Source: Syncephalis plumigaleata (lineage: Eukaryota; Zoopagomycota; Zoopagomycetes; Zoopagales; Piptocephalidaceae). Taken from it: a stretch of DNA of 64,000 bases. Position numbers and translations under genes: made by a program. Below the pieces are notes generated by a model. The model did not search any database, was not told where the DNA came from, and worked only from the letters and a program-made list of their open reading frames with translations. The stretch spans positions 1-64,000 of the forward strand of contig JAIXMF010000013.1 of assembly GCA_025201365.1 (NCBI GenBank). The letters run 5' to 3'. Below, one piece after another: positions 10,062 through 25,613 of the stretch; within the stretch, counting starts at the first letter, position 1, and each line of letters opens with the position of its first letter.

Positions 10062-12193
10062 TTAGTGTCGTACATATGCATCGTCAATAATTAGCGGTGT
10101 TGTAGGATTGGAGGGACGTGTATTGCTCGTAGATGGTGCTTTTCGTTTATGCTTTCGCTTAGGTCGTGTTGGCATAGAAGACGAAGCAGATTGTCGACTA
10201 TGAGAGGAGCTATCCGTTCCTATTCCATAACGCCCAATGCCCGACTCTATATTGCTGCTGAGTTGTCTTCCTCCTCTTCTACGCGATACCGGTAACACCG
10301 GGTAATTAACATCGCCGTAGATCATTTCTCTTGCTTCTGCGTAATCGCGCTCCGCTTCTACATCCCAAGTTGCCTCTTGGAATCCAAGCATACCACTTGA
10401 CTCGGGATCCTCCCAGTCCTGCGGTGTTAACGCCACGGGCATCGCCCCTTGTTGACTACTCTCGCCTACGTGATGCTGCCCAGAAACGGGATTGTCGTAC
10501 TCGTTAACAATCCAGTATTTATTACGGCCACCTTGCGTGTAGCGTAGTCCGGTGTTGATACGTTTCTGCCATGACGCCGCTACTCCATCGGCAGGTTCAA
10601 AGGTACGATAATTGAATTCCGTTCCAGACACAGTGGTTAACGTGTCTTGCCAGATATCCTTGTAACCGAGTGCATCACGAAGAGCATAGAACATGGGCAT
10701 ACGTCCTGCTAGATCAGATCCTGTATAATCACGATATGAGAATGCACTCCTATAACATTCCATTAATATCAGCATTATTAGTAGCACTAGATGATGATGA
10801 TGATAATATTCAATATTACCAATGTCCTATGGCAGCTGGTACCATTTCCAGACAAATTAGAAAATCTTGCATTGCTACGGAAATGTTATCGGCGGTAAAC
10901 AATTCAGCTAATAGATGTTGCATTATAAGAGTATCAGTAGACGATACATAAATATAGTATGCGAATGGCAACCTACTTGTATGAATAATACCGATCTTAA
11001 CTAGTAATGAAATGCCTACACCTTGCCAGAATGAAAAGAAAATAATGGCTTTGATACATAGGAATTTCGGCACCGCTCTAATAGTTATATAGACGTGTAA
11101 CAGTAAGTAACCTCGTTAGTATGGCTATTACTACTTAGTTGTTAGTCATATACCTAAATGGTTCAAGATCGTGATGTGTAGCCAGAAAGAACATACTAAG
11201 ACAGTAGAGACACCACGAAAACGTAACATTATACACGACCGTAATCCAAAAGTAGCCGCTATTCAATGATAGATCACCGTCTCCGTACGTATCAAACAGC
11301 TTGAGTATCATCGTCAATACAGCTAGAATGGGTTTAATATAGACAAATTGTAGAATGCCTCGCTAATCAACTATCGTATTAGCATGTTTAATGTAGGCAA
11401 ATGACCTATCTAATAGCTACCTTAATCGATAGAAATGTATATGGATCACCAGCCTATACATTTACATAGATATTAGCAAGTGCTTCCTATTGCCTAACTC
11501 ATTTCTACAATACTTGCATCCATTTCTTTAACCCATAATCGAACAGGCCAAATGTATTCCACCGGGGGTCGTGTATGTAATTTGTAAAGTAGCTCCCGTT
11601 CTCCTCCCAGGAATGTGACGAGTAGATTGAAAAAGCAATAAACAACAAACGCCTTAACAACATACAAACATATACAAATAAATGAGCAAACAATTTATCA
11701 TGTCCAGATAACTACGTACTTCATAAATATCTCGTATGCCATCGACATAAAATGCCGCGTTCAATGATACTAGACTGAGCCATGATGATATGGCATAAAC
11801 TGGTACCCTAGTCATAACACAACAATAGACAAGTTAAATAACAATGATGTTGACGATGACAATGACAATGACAATGACGTGGTAATAGTAAATCCGAATA
11901 ATCTACTACTATTATCACATCATTAATATTATCCACATTGAATAATACTTACATGCCTATAATGCGTACAACCGAGCGTTGTGCATTCTATCCATCTGTT
12001 AGTTATACTATTATCATTATTACTATGGCTTAATAGGACAACTTACTGGTCGACGATAATGACGCAAGTGTAATATAGTAGTTACCAATGACACAAGTGT
12101 TGCCACCGCAGAGAATAGACCCGCCGTAATAATCCAACCTTGACCGAGTTCAGCCTTGGCCATAACAGGTGGTGTCGATACGGGCAGCGTCAT
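10062..12193 (-). CDS. TMEM184 / OSTalpha-family membrane protein
   Basis: The family (DUF300, organic solute transporter alpha) consists of seven-helix membrane proteins of endomembranes or the plasma membrane. Nine exons phase perfectly: 12047-12193, 11953-11987, 11720-11807, 11509-11652, 11421-11453, 11154-11362, 10977-11077, 10820-10907 and 10062-10749, for 510 residues. Diagnostic stretches are 'VPVYAISSWLSLVSLNAA', 'RDIYEAFVVYCFFNLL' with 'FLGGE', 'DPYTFLSIKRGILQFVYIKP', 'YGDGDLSLNSGYFWI' and 'VPKFLCIKAIIFFSFWQGV'. 'SAFSYRDYTG' follows the last helix. The last exon encodes a ~190-residue hydrophilic tail, with a basic cluster near its end, that is not conserved in the family. It is divergent from RPB11. 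Substrate unknown. Confidence 0.92.
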
Positions 12194-12643
12194 AACTGTA
12201 GCAAGTGTCTTGTCTCGTTTACAGTTGAATAGTGAGAAACGGTCACATAAAATATTGGCTAATAGGAACGACTAGATTCAATAGGAAGCTATTACTGCGA
12301 TAGTAACCGTAATGTTTAAATAACACAAAACAAAGATGCGAGAGAGAGAAAGAGAGAGGCGAGTAGAATGACGTTCGTTGCAAGGAAAGACGAAAAAGCA
12401 GGACGACGTTGAACGTGGAACAAAAGTAAAGAAATGGTAGGAAAAAAACTAGTCAATGAATAGGTTGGTCCTTTGATGATGGCTCGACAAATTGATGAAG
12501 GAAAGAGAGAGAGCGAGAGCATAAGAGATTGATATCACACTTTCCTCACTTGGAGAAAGGTGGCTTTTCCATTCTTTAGCTTTTACTACTGAATTCCACT
12601 CTTGTTTTACTACGCTATACATACATACATATACTAAACTACT
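12194..12643. promoter_or_regulatory. Divergent promoter between TMEM184-like gene and RPB11
   Basis: The 450 bases separate two start codons on opposite strands and must carry both promoters. GA-rich runs lie at 12,338-12,360 and 12,500-12,515. No specific operator is recognised. Confidence 0.5.
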
Positions 12644-13248
12644 ATGGCTCAGCCAGAACGATTCAACTTCTTCTCCGATCAGGATGACATACCAAAGTAG
12701 ACACTCGTGACTAGTATTGCTAGGCTAGTTACTAATCTATACTGATGAATAGATTGCGTATGGAATTAGATACTAAGATTCCTAATGCAGCGACATTTGT
12801 ACTGGAGAAGGAGAACCACACGCTAGGCAACATTATGAAGATGTAAGCACGCGTGTACTTGCTTGTATCTACTTATTGGCGACTAATTGTTTCCATCTCT
12901 CTCTCTCTCTCTCTCCTTCTTTAGTCAATTGATGAAAGATCCTACCGTGTTATTTGCCGGTTATCAGGTGGCACATCCGCTAGAGTATCGTGTCAAGATT
13001 AAAGTGCAGACAGACGATGATCATACACCGGTGGATGCCATGCGTAAGGCTATTCATCAATTGCAAAACACGTTAGGCACTATGAAAGCACGCTTTAAAG
13101 TAAGAAGTAACGGGATATAGAAGTATATCATTAATGATTATTGATGTGTATATGTATATAGGATGAAGCAACACGGGCTCGACTTGAAGCACCCAGCGAA
13201 TATGATACAATGACAGGAGCACGGCGTGGTATGGATATGGACTTTTAA
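12644..13248 (+). CDS. RPB11: RNA polymerase II subunit RPB11
   Basis: RPB11 pairs with RPB3 to form the alpha-like assembly platform of Pol II in the nucleus. Four exons are in phase: 12644-12696, 12753-12842, 12925-13099 and 13162-13248, encoding 134 residues, slightly longer than the usual 117-120 because of a charged C-terminal tail ending 'RRGMDMDF'. The family hallmark 'LEKENHTLGNIMKIQLMKDP' spans the exon 2/3 junction, followed by 'LFAGYQVAHPLEYRVKIKVQT'-type sequence of the L-domain dimer interface. Intron 2 ends in a long CT-repeat polypyrimidine tract. It lies head-to-head with the TMEM184-like gene. Confidence 0.97.
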
Positions 13249-13667
13249 AGATGTCATCAGTTTCTACTATTATGATTAGGAAGAGATACAGAAAGTAATA
13301 AATTGAACGAGAGAGAGAGAGAGAAGCGATTTTAATTGTAATATTACCATTTCATTAGAAAAGAATTAGTTTGAACATTGTAGATATTTATTCAACTAGT
13401 ATCAATGTGAATAGACAAATGATACATGCTAGATATCTTTTATTACCGAGTAAACAGAGAACAAAAGTGAATTGGATAGCAATTCAATTTGAATCTAATC
13501 TGCCATATAAATGATGAAATGTAAAAAACGAGAAAAGTAATCATTTGTATGGGTATAAATAGATAGTGCGGTAGATCAGCCAACTTGGTCTCCTTCTCTC
13601 TTTTCACACCCGATCGACTCGACTAATACACGTCGTATCTTCGCGGCTATTAACTACATCTAGCATC
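13249..13667. promoter_or_regulatory. RPB11 3' flank and eL8 promoter / 5' leader
   Basis: Contains a (GA)n microsatellite at about 13,310-13,324. Just before the eL8 ATG there is a pyrimidine-rich leader (around 13,587-13,605, 'ctccttctctcttttcac'), the sort of sequence often seen at ribosomal-protein gene starts. No TATA box is certain. Confidence 0.5.
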
Positions 13668-15200
13668 ATGGTAAGGAACAGCGACATTTATACATCCATC
13701 CATCCATCTGTAAATGCATCCATCCATTCTACTTGAAGGATGATGCTTACAGTCGCGTATAGTTCAATACAATATCATCAATCTACTAGAGGTGTTGTAC
13801 ACTCTTGATGATAGAACTACTACAATGAAACACGTAAACATACATGATTACTTGATTACTATTTAGTTGTAGTATTTGCTATACACTAGATAATTCCTAT
13901 GTCATGTATGTTACTATACTATATGTACACACTATTGTATATATATAATATAGTTATTGGCTAGCACTTGTTCTTACACGGATAATAGTGATATACAATA
14001 GACGTGTTTCATACTACGCGAAGAGTAGCATACACTGTGTTGACGACACTATAGACATTAGTCAGAGCATGTGTGCTTAGGCAGCTGTATACAAAAACAA
14101 TGCTACTTGTTGTTATCATTTCTATTAGAATGCATAATGACAGGATATCTTTGTTGTTTAAATGCAATGTCATCAGTTCTACACTTTAATAGAGTTGATG
14201 ACGTTGCGTATAAACATGCAGATTGCCAATGACCGTTATTAAACTCTTTACTGATCATGTATGTTTCTTTGCTTTGCTTTCTTTATCTCTTTTCTGGCCG
14301 ATTATTGCTATTGTCATCAACGTATAATGCAATATCCTCGATGATGGCTGTTCTCTCTTCTCGTATACTGTATACATATATACGCGGATATATCCATATC
14401 ATATAGTCTCCACAAAAGGGCTCCAAGAAGGTCGGCAAGGTTGCTGGCAAGGGCAAGAAGGTGGCCAAGAACACCGTTCACCCACATGTCGAGAAGCGTT
14501 CCCGCAACTTCGGCATCGGTCAAGACATCCAACCACAACGTGACTTGACCCGCTTCGTTCGCTGGCCCGCCTATGTACGCCTCCAGCGTCAACGCAAGAT
14601 CCTAAAGATGCGTCTTAAGGTCCCACCCACCATCAACCAGTTCACCAAGGTGTTGGACCGCAACACGGCCACTCAGCTCTTCAAGTTGGTCAACAAGTAC
14701 CGCCCAGAGACACGCAAGGAGAAGAAGGAGCGTCTCTTTGCCGCTGCTGCCGCCAAGGCCGACGGTAAGGCCGAGAAGGAGACCAAGAAGCCATACGTCG
14801 TCAAGTTCGGTATCAACCACATCACCGCATTGGTTGAATCGAAGAAGGCTCAACTCGTCGTCATTGCCGATGATGTCGACCCCATCGAGCTCGTCCTCTG
14901 GTTGCCCGCCTCTGCCGTAAGATGGGTGTCCCTTACTGCATTGTCAAGGGTAAGGCACGTCTCGGCACTGTCGTGCACAACAAGACTGCCACCGCTTTGG
15001 CCATCACCGATGTACGTGATGAGGACAAGGCTGCCTTGGCTTCATTGGTCACCGCCGTCAACGCCAACTACATCGAGAAGTTCGAGGACCATCGTCGTAC
15101 CTGGGGTGGTGGTATTATGGGCATGAAGACCCAAGCCACTCTACGCAAGCGTGAGAAGGCTGCTGCTCGTGAAGCTGCCAAGTCTCGCATTGTTGCCTAA
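13668..15200 (+). CDS. RPL8: 60S ribosomal protein eL8 (L8/L7a), with an apparent one-base deletion
   Basis: eL8 is a core protein of the large subunit close to the 5.8S/28S rRNA. Exon 1 contributes only the ATG (13668-13670). A 736-nt intron, by far the longest confirmed in this window, is followed by exon 2 at 14407, which opens '[18 protein letters not shown]'. Conserved parts include '[16 protein letters not shown]', 'LTRFVRWP', '[17 protein letters not shown]' and '[19 protein letters not shown]'. At about 14,907-14,911 the family sequence '[13 protein letters not shown]' needs one more C than is present, so the reading continues in another frame to the stop at 15200 ('[12 protein letters not shown]'). 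In an essential, highly expressed gene this is more likely a consensus error than a real lesion. C/G-ending codons are much commoner than in its neighbours, as expected for a highly expressed gene. Confidence 0.95.
13671..14406 (+). other. Long first intron of eL8
   Basis: 736 nt, against 45-80 for most introns here, with donor GTAAGG and acceptor ATATAG. Ribosomal-protein introns often host snoRNAs, and RPL7A does in animals. One C-box-like TGATGA (about 14,194) and one CTGA (about 14,250) lie 50 nt apart, but no terminal stem brings them together, so no snoRNA is called. Otherwise it is AT-rich with a (CATC)n run near 13,695. Confidence 0.7.
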
Positions 15201-15466
15201 ATTGACATCATCAACAACAACATCATCATCGATTATTATTCATGGTATATGAGAGATGTTACTTTGTTGACATCTTTCTCAATAAATATATAACCTATAT
15301 GATGGATTAAATTAAAATATGTAATTTACTATTATTCCTATTTGACTGTAATGTAAATATGATTATTATGTTTATTAATCTTATGGTATTCCTCCTATTC
15401 TTTTATAACACACATGAACGAACATATGTGTGCATGCATGTGCCGCATATACGACAATGGACTTGT

Positions 15467-16322
15467 TTAAGCATGTTGTTTCTGATTATGATGATGATGA
15501 CTACGTGAACTTAGTATCGGTAGATCAATGATCGAGTTTTGCGATGTATGCCAAATAGCCGCTACAGTAGCACAGACACCGCCTGCAATACCCGCTGACC
15601 GTAGACCCGCTACATACATTTATAATTATACATTAATACATTAGCAATGCTCATTAATGACATGATACTACTTACCAGCTGAACGGAATAGTACTCCTGC
15701 TAGTCCACCCGCCAACATACTGCCTGCCAAATCGTGTTTACCACGTATTTTACCAATAGACGCATTGGCACACGTATACACCATGGCTATATACAAATAA
15801 ATATATAGGATCGTTATTATTGCGGTAGTTATCAAATTATACGCGATGCTTACCTAGAATACCGACAGAGTTACCCAAGTATGGACCACGTCGTGTACAT
15901 CCGTTCAATATACTATTCAATCGTACTTTGAAGCTAGGCGGTAGATGGCGAGTGGAACGTAAACCCTCCATTAAACCCCATGCACCACCAATAGTCAACC
16001 CTACATCGTAATAGTAGTAATAATAATAGTTAATATCTATTCGTAATAGCCAAGTAACGCGTTACTTACCTGTAATATAGGTGGTGCCTACACCATAACA
16101 TAGATCGTCACCGAAACCACGTTGCGGTATACCCATACCAGGTATGATATCGTCGTCGCTATTGAATAAATAGTCAACACCACCGCCTAGATTAGCCATA
16201 GGATGCAGCTTGGCTTTATCGAAATCAACGGCAGCCAAGATGGACGATACATCCTGGTGATCGGCAATAGTCGGCGCGGCTCCTGCCGTCATATTGTTTC
16301 TATCCGTGCTATTGTCGCTCAT
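15467..16322 (-). CDS. TIM23: Mitochondrial inner-membrane translocase TIM23
   Basis: TIM23 forms the presequence-translocase channel of the inner membrane. Four exons, all in phase: 16070-16322, 15854-16000, 15676-15786 and 15467-15609, giving 217 residues. The N-terminal intermembrane-space domain ('DVSSILAAVDFDKAKLHP', 'GVDYLF', 'GFGDDLCYGVGTTYITG') leads into the four-helix Tim17/22/23 domain ('IGGAWGLMEGLRS', 'LNSILNGCTRRGPYLGNSVG', 'AGSMLAGGLAGVLFRSA'). The tail ends in a short His/Asn/Gln stretch. It is convergent with eL8 (266 bases between stops). Confidence 0.96.
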
Positions 16323-16657
16323 TGTTTTATGATTTACGTTAACTCGTTGCTGGCGTAGCTATTTAACTAAAACTCAAATAGAAAGGAGAAGGTGCGACGA
16401 CAAAGAACAACAACAACAACAACGATAATAGTCGTGGCATTTATTATACCGTGTTTTCCGATGTAGGAGGAAAAAAGTTTTTTTCTCATTTCTCAACTGT
16501 ATTCCTCCGCTCTCTCTCTCCATTCTACTTGCTGCTTGCTACTTGTCACTTACTATTGCTCATATCAATCCATGATGCTATGATATAAGTATCAAGTTAC
16601 TAATAAATAGAGATGCTAACTATAATTTATTAATGTACATGTGTTATCGTTGTTATC
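16323..16657. promoter_or_regulatory. TIM23 promoter region
   Basis: 335 bases upstream of TIM23 and downstream of the peptidase stop. Contains an (AAC)n run at 16,408-16,423 and a CT-rich block near 16,510-16,525. No other element is recognised. Confidence 0.45.
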
Positions 16658-20232
<3,575 letters not shown>

Positions 20233-20419
20233 GACCGTTTAATAATGATACTGGTACTGGTAGAGAATGTAGATTATAAAGGAAATAAGGCAACAATGAA
20301 ATAACTTGCTACGCCATATTGCCATTCTATAAAGATTAGTGAGTCACTTTATTACTATGATGATTATGGTTACTATATTGTTACTACTATTGATATGATG
20401 ATGATGATGATAATGGTTG

Positions 20420-23400
20420 CTACTTAAATTCACCACATGCTAATACACAAATACATCCACATCCAGTGGGACAATCCACGTTGCCGTGTCGGAACCAGTC
20501 TCGTATATGATGATCGTGTCCACCATGTTGACATACCAAACATACATTCACTAGACCTATAAAAGAAGCATATAAATAAATAAAAAACAGATAAAATAGA
20601 TAAATAGCTGTGCAGGTATAGATTACCTCGTACTGTAACATGGCATATGACACATTCGATGCCTTTTCGTCGTCGTTTACATTGATCGCATAGTCCATTG
20701 ATTGGTATGGGCACACGACACTCGGCGCAATAACGACCGAATCCTATTGATTTCATAGTTATTGACGCACGAGTTAACAGCTGTTAAACAGAGATGAAGA
20801 ACCACTTACCTAAATGGAAACGTTCCTCGAAATCGGCCGCATGCACTCGTTTAATAGCGGTGGTACTGACGAACTTTAATATTTCCGCTCGTTGCTTAAG
20901 TAGACCCCATCGAAATAGCATCTCGGCATAATACAAACGATAACAATCATACTGTCCCCAATGGAGTGGATCCAGTAGAGACACATGTCGAGGTCTATAA
21001 CAAATAAATTACATATTAATAACTGGCTAATCAATCAATGTATTCGTGCACTTGCCTTTTCTCACTATCGAAATCACGTTCATTATAGAGCATCAACACT
21101 TTGAAACCGCTATCATTTCTATTGGATGACATCATATTCGATGACATATTAAGCCATGCATCGGTGGCATGTGCAGGCGGTACTGCCGAAGTAACTGCCG
21201 CTATCAATGAAGGCGAGATGATGGCCGTGTGTTCCGATGTATACGACTGTGCCATTCCTGTCGTGTTAACGGTAGTGGGTATAGCCAGTGGTCCGTGTAG
21301 ATTACTAGGTGCAAATCCTGATATAGATGTGTCGTATTTTGTGTATGCGGTGAACGTGTTGTAGTAATGGTGGCTGCTGTCGCATTAGTACCGGTATCAC
21401 TTTGTGATGCATCAGAACCATGGGATACATCACTCTCCCTGGTAGGTACTTGGGATAAACGAAGTCCAAATCCTGGCCAGTAGGAAAGTGCCGATAATCT
21501 GGATGATTCTACAGGTACAGCGGTAGCGGCAGGTACAGCAGCAGCAGCAGCAGCAGGCATCGTCGGTGGTATGAATGGATAAGGTGAACGGGTCTTTGTA
21601 GTGGGCATGGTAAAGTAGTCTCGATGTCCACTACCTAATGCTTGATTTGTATTATTGGAATCCACTATGTTAGCACTGGCACCTAATGTTAACATAGACT
21701 ATAGCAATATATTAATATACATATACATATCAATGACTACAATAGACTAGATGGCTTACCGTGGTTGGTTGATGTAAATTCTGTAGATTCATCGCTGGCA
21801 AGGGTGGAAATGGCTCTGTGAAAATACAGCAAAACATGGCCAATGTTTGAATATCCCCTAGACGTGCTAGATAATCCAATCTATATATAATGTATATAAT
21901 TGATTGATTAGAACATGCTACTGCTACTGTCTAGATCATAACAACTCACAAGCTTTGTACCAATTGCCTGCCCAATGGATGCAGTCCCCATCGAAGTCGT
22001 CGCGGTGATTTAGTCTCATCTGCTCTCAACGCATCCTCCAGTATCAATGATGCTAATGTCCACATATGACATAAATCATTACGGCCTAGTAGACGAGCTA
22101 CTTCGGCGTTCTCCATGGCTACCTCAGCCGGATGATCTCCCGATAATCTGCATTAGTTAAATCGAGATTAGTTGTGATATGTCATTAGATAGCACTACTT
22201 ACTTGTATTTAGAAGCGAGTAATCGACTTGTCGGCAGTTGATCAGATACATTAAATAGACTTACGGCATGACAATTACTCTAATGGATTCATTAGTAATT
22301 ACTACTCTGCTTATCTTCACTCCTTTACCACTCACCTTATCCGATCGTGATGTGCTATCCCTCGAGGAGACTTCGTCTGCATCTTCATCATACGAGATTG
22401 CACCGCGTAGACGCGCTGAATCACGTCGATTACCCGTTTTAGATCCATGCTCGTATCGATCATACGATCGTGGCCATCCATGAGGTAGACCAATCGAGCT
22501 GAGCATATCGTGTAGATTCGTTTCCGATCGATTACCACGACGAGGAAACGCGAATAGCGCATCGATCCTTGATGGACGTCGTAGATTCGGCGTGAGCGGG
22601 GTCTTTTTCGAAAAGAATATCGCCAATCGACCTGTTATTGATTGTACATTAGTAAGAGTACATTGCATTCCAATGGAAAGAGAGGTATAACTTGCCATTA
22701 CTACCAAAGACAGCGCCACATAAGCGCGGATACGGCACACGAGATCGATCCTGACCCGATAATAGGCGATTATGCGGTGCGTGCGTGTCTAGCAGTAGCA
22801 TGTCACCCTCGGTGTCAACACCATCCTGAGCCGACATTCTAACATGATCGCCCAGTAGGAATGTGATAATACTATTAATACACGGCTGTTGCAATTCAAC
22901 ATGACGTGTTACAATCCTCGTCAATCCTTGAATCATCTGCGAACGATACGCCATAGGAATTGCCGCACTACGATGAACTGATATGTCGGGTGCAACGCGT
23001 GGATAACTTAACGGGAAGCTAAGCGATACGTGTACAAATGCCATATCTGTATTAGACCATGGTCCATCTAATGATAGACTAAATGTACGTGATAATGGAT
23101 CAAACTAGACAAGTAGCATTATTAGCATTATTGATTCTCTCTAGATGTATATATATATATATATAGCTACCTTATCAAATTGCACTTGAGGATACTTTCG
23201 TTTAACCATGGCAATCTCCTCGGGCAGTGACCAATCCGACGTGTCGCTGGCTAGATGTGCACTCGCATTAATCGTAGACGATGTTGATGCTGGTATGCCT
23301 TGATTAGATGCCGAATTGCCTTTAGGCAACAGTGGACTATTCATAAATAGCTGAGACGATAAGCGTGCGGTATTCTGAGGCGATGCCTTGAATATGGCCG

Positions 23401-25433
23401 ACACATTCGTTTGAATCTTATAGTCGGGCGGTGTACCATAGTTAAAGTTATTCAACGCGTTGCTATTACTATTGTAATTATTCTGACTCGCTGTCGATAG
23501 CATATCTTGCGGTAGATGAGCTGATTTGCCATAAGATGTACCCATGGGTCTGTCCGGGAAAGAATCCCGTAACCGGTGTACAACTACCCGATGTACTATG
23601 TCCAGCCGAGTAGGATTGCATGGATGTCGTCGGATAGTAGGAGATGGTAGCATCCTCCACTGGAATAGGAGGGACATTCATCGATCCACGATAGCTCATG
23701 ATAGCGGAAATCGGTTGCTTTAAACTATGCGTGGGTCGCTGCTTGGCTGTAGCTGATTTGCCTTGTTTACCGCACATCTATCATCGAGTAAATAAATAAA
23801 TAAATAATAGGACAGTAATGATATTTACCGCTGTAATCTTGTTATTAACATGGTATAATCGTAAATTACCATCAAGCGATAATGCCACCAGTTGAAATTC
23901 ATCATCTATTATATATATATAACATTAGTATTTGCAATAGCGTATCTACTAATCGATTACATACCCAAATCATTCTGTATTCTCCAACCGAATTTACGAA
24001 ATGGTTCGGTCGAGCCTGTAAACGTATGAATCAACTGATCCTGTCGACTTGAATCACAAGACCATAGCCGTAGGGTAGGATCTAGTCGTTGTGCTGACGA
24101 TAGAATAGCCGGACCAAATGGCTGATACGTGTAAGTATAACACTAAGCATATTTATGTAACTTACTGTATATCGGGCAAGTCGAACAGGTGCATTTGTAG
24201 TAATGGTATTGCTGCATTCCTTTGGTTGTTGTACATTCCAAATCTAATTGACAATAGTATTGATTAAATGATCGTATATACTACATTCCATGATGGCACA
24301 CATACCTTCAATTTACGATCTTGTCCACAGGTTAATAGCTCGTTCTCCTCTTCAATACTCCAGTCGACGTAGTTTATTTTGCCATCGTGAGCTGCAATCT
24401 CCGTAGTCGGTGCTGTACCTTTCTATTATAGATATATTTATATATACGCTTTAATACTGCCATTGACTATTCGATTACTAGTTGATCATCATCACTTACG
24501 CGTGTGTCCCATATCTTGACCGTATCAGCATGAGCCGATGCAATGACAAACTCATTCTTTCGATTGTATTGCACACGAGCCGCACCCGCTAATCATTACA
24601 TCACATCACATTATATAATAAAGATGAGTATTGAGCATTCATCTACATATGCTTATTCATTCCTTTATTCGTTATCCGCTTACCTGTCCAAGCACAAAGT
24701 GATACTACCGGTCTATTCGGTGTACGTAAATCCCATAAATGTATATCGGTATCGAGTGCACCGGTGGCAATCATATTCGTTTGATAAGGCGACCAATGCA
24801 AGTCGATATAGCACGCTTATGCCCGGGAATGATCACATCATGGGCTGATTAGGTGATGCCTGTACATTCCATACTAGTACGCGTTGATTAGACTACAATG
24901 AAATAGCAAAATAGATTAACAATCTAATTGTAACACTAATAACGATAGTAATAACTGTATAATACGTTACCGTGGTAGCTACCCAGTTCTCGCGTGCTCT
25001 ATGTGGACTCCAACGCACCTCCACTGGATCCCAGGATGTCTCGTAGCGTAGATAGCAAGCGGGCTCAAAAGGTACGGTCAAGTCAATAATATGCAAGCCA
25101 TATCGTCTAATAGAAAGGCAGAAGCGAGACTAGTTCGTTTGTTCCTCCACTCTCAACTATATAAATACATATCGTTTATACTTACGAGGCTAGGGCGACG
25201 TCACGCGATGACGGTGCCATTGACATACTACAACAGGACCTACTCACTGGTATACTAAGCGACTGCTTGAATACATTAGTGTCGTGGAAGTAATCGTCAT
25301 AATCACTCGCTAAGTCATTATTATTATTGTTATTGTTATTAGTATGACTAGCACTGCTCATATGCGAGCTACTACTAATAGGAATGGCAGAGCTGCTTTC
25401 AACCATTCCATCTGTATCGATTCGATCAGGCAT
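20420..25433 (-). CDS. WDR59: WDR59 (SEA3/Mtc5), GATOR2/SEACAT subunit
   Basis: WDR59 belongs to the vacuole/lysosome-associated GATOR2 (SEACAT) complex that controls TORC1 by amino-acid supply. Exons include 25186-25433, 24971-25106 and 24684-24892, with many more downstream. The N-terminus is disordered (Ser/Asn-rich), followed by WD40 repeats ('FEPACYLRYETSWDPVEVRW', 'DTDIHLWDLRTP'). An RWD domain follows ('SLPEEIAMVKRKYPQVQFDK', 'VSLSFPLSYPRVAPDISV') with 'VPYPRLCGAVFGSNGKL' next. Then come a helical region ('HPLGRQLVQSLLDYLARL', 'QTLAMFCCIF') and a C-terminal zinc-binding RING-like module with CxxC and CxH pairs ('YCAECRVPIPINGLCDQC', 'CLVCQHGGHDHH', 'CPTGCGC'). Exon 3 needs one extra base at two sites (about 24,804 and 24,838-24,849) to keep the WD40 frame. 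It shares a 180-bp divergent promoter with the next gene. Confidence 0.92.
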
Positions 25434-25613
25434 AGACGCAAGAATAATATATAATAAAGGAATGCAATAAAGTATACACAACAAGCAAGCTAGAATAAGC
25501 AAAGGAATATGGTTGAGAGTGTTTTTAATATTGTTGTTATTATTACTGTTTCTTCTTGATTCCTTGGTAGATTATACTAATTGTTAAGCCTTCTTTTTCC
25601 ACTACTCCTAACT
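25434..25613. promoter_or_regulatory. Divergent promoter WDR59 / aldo-keto reductase
   Basis: Only 180 bases separate the two start codons, so a shared bidirectional promoter is implied. A 'ttgttgttattattac' run lies in the middle. No binding site is recognised. Confidence 0.5.

Noticed and set aside
14190-14255. Box C/D snoRNA in the long eL8 intron
   Set aside because: TGATGA and CTGA are about 50 nt apart, but no terminal stem joins their flanks and no guide complementarity could be tested.
14602-14853. Antisense frame inside eL8
   Set aside because: A shadow of the strongly codon-biased eL8 coding sequence.
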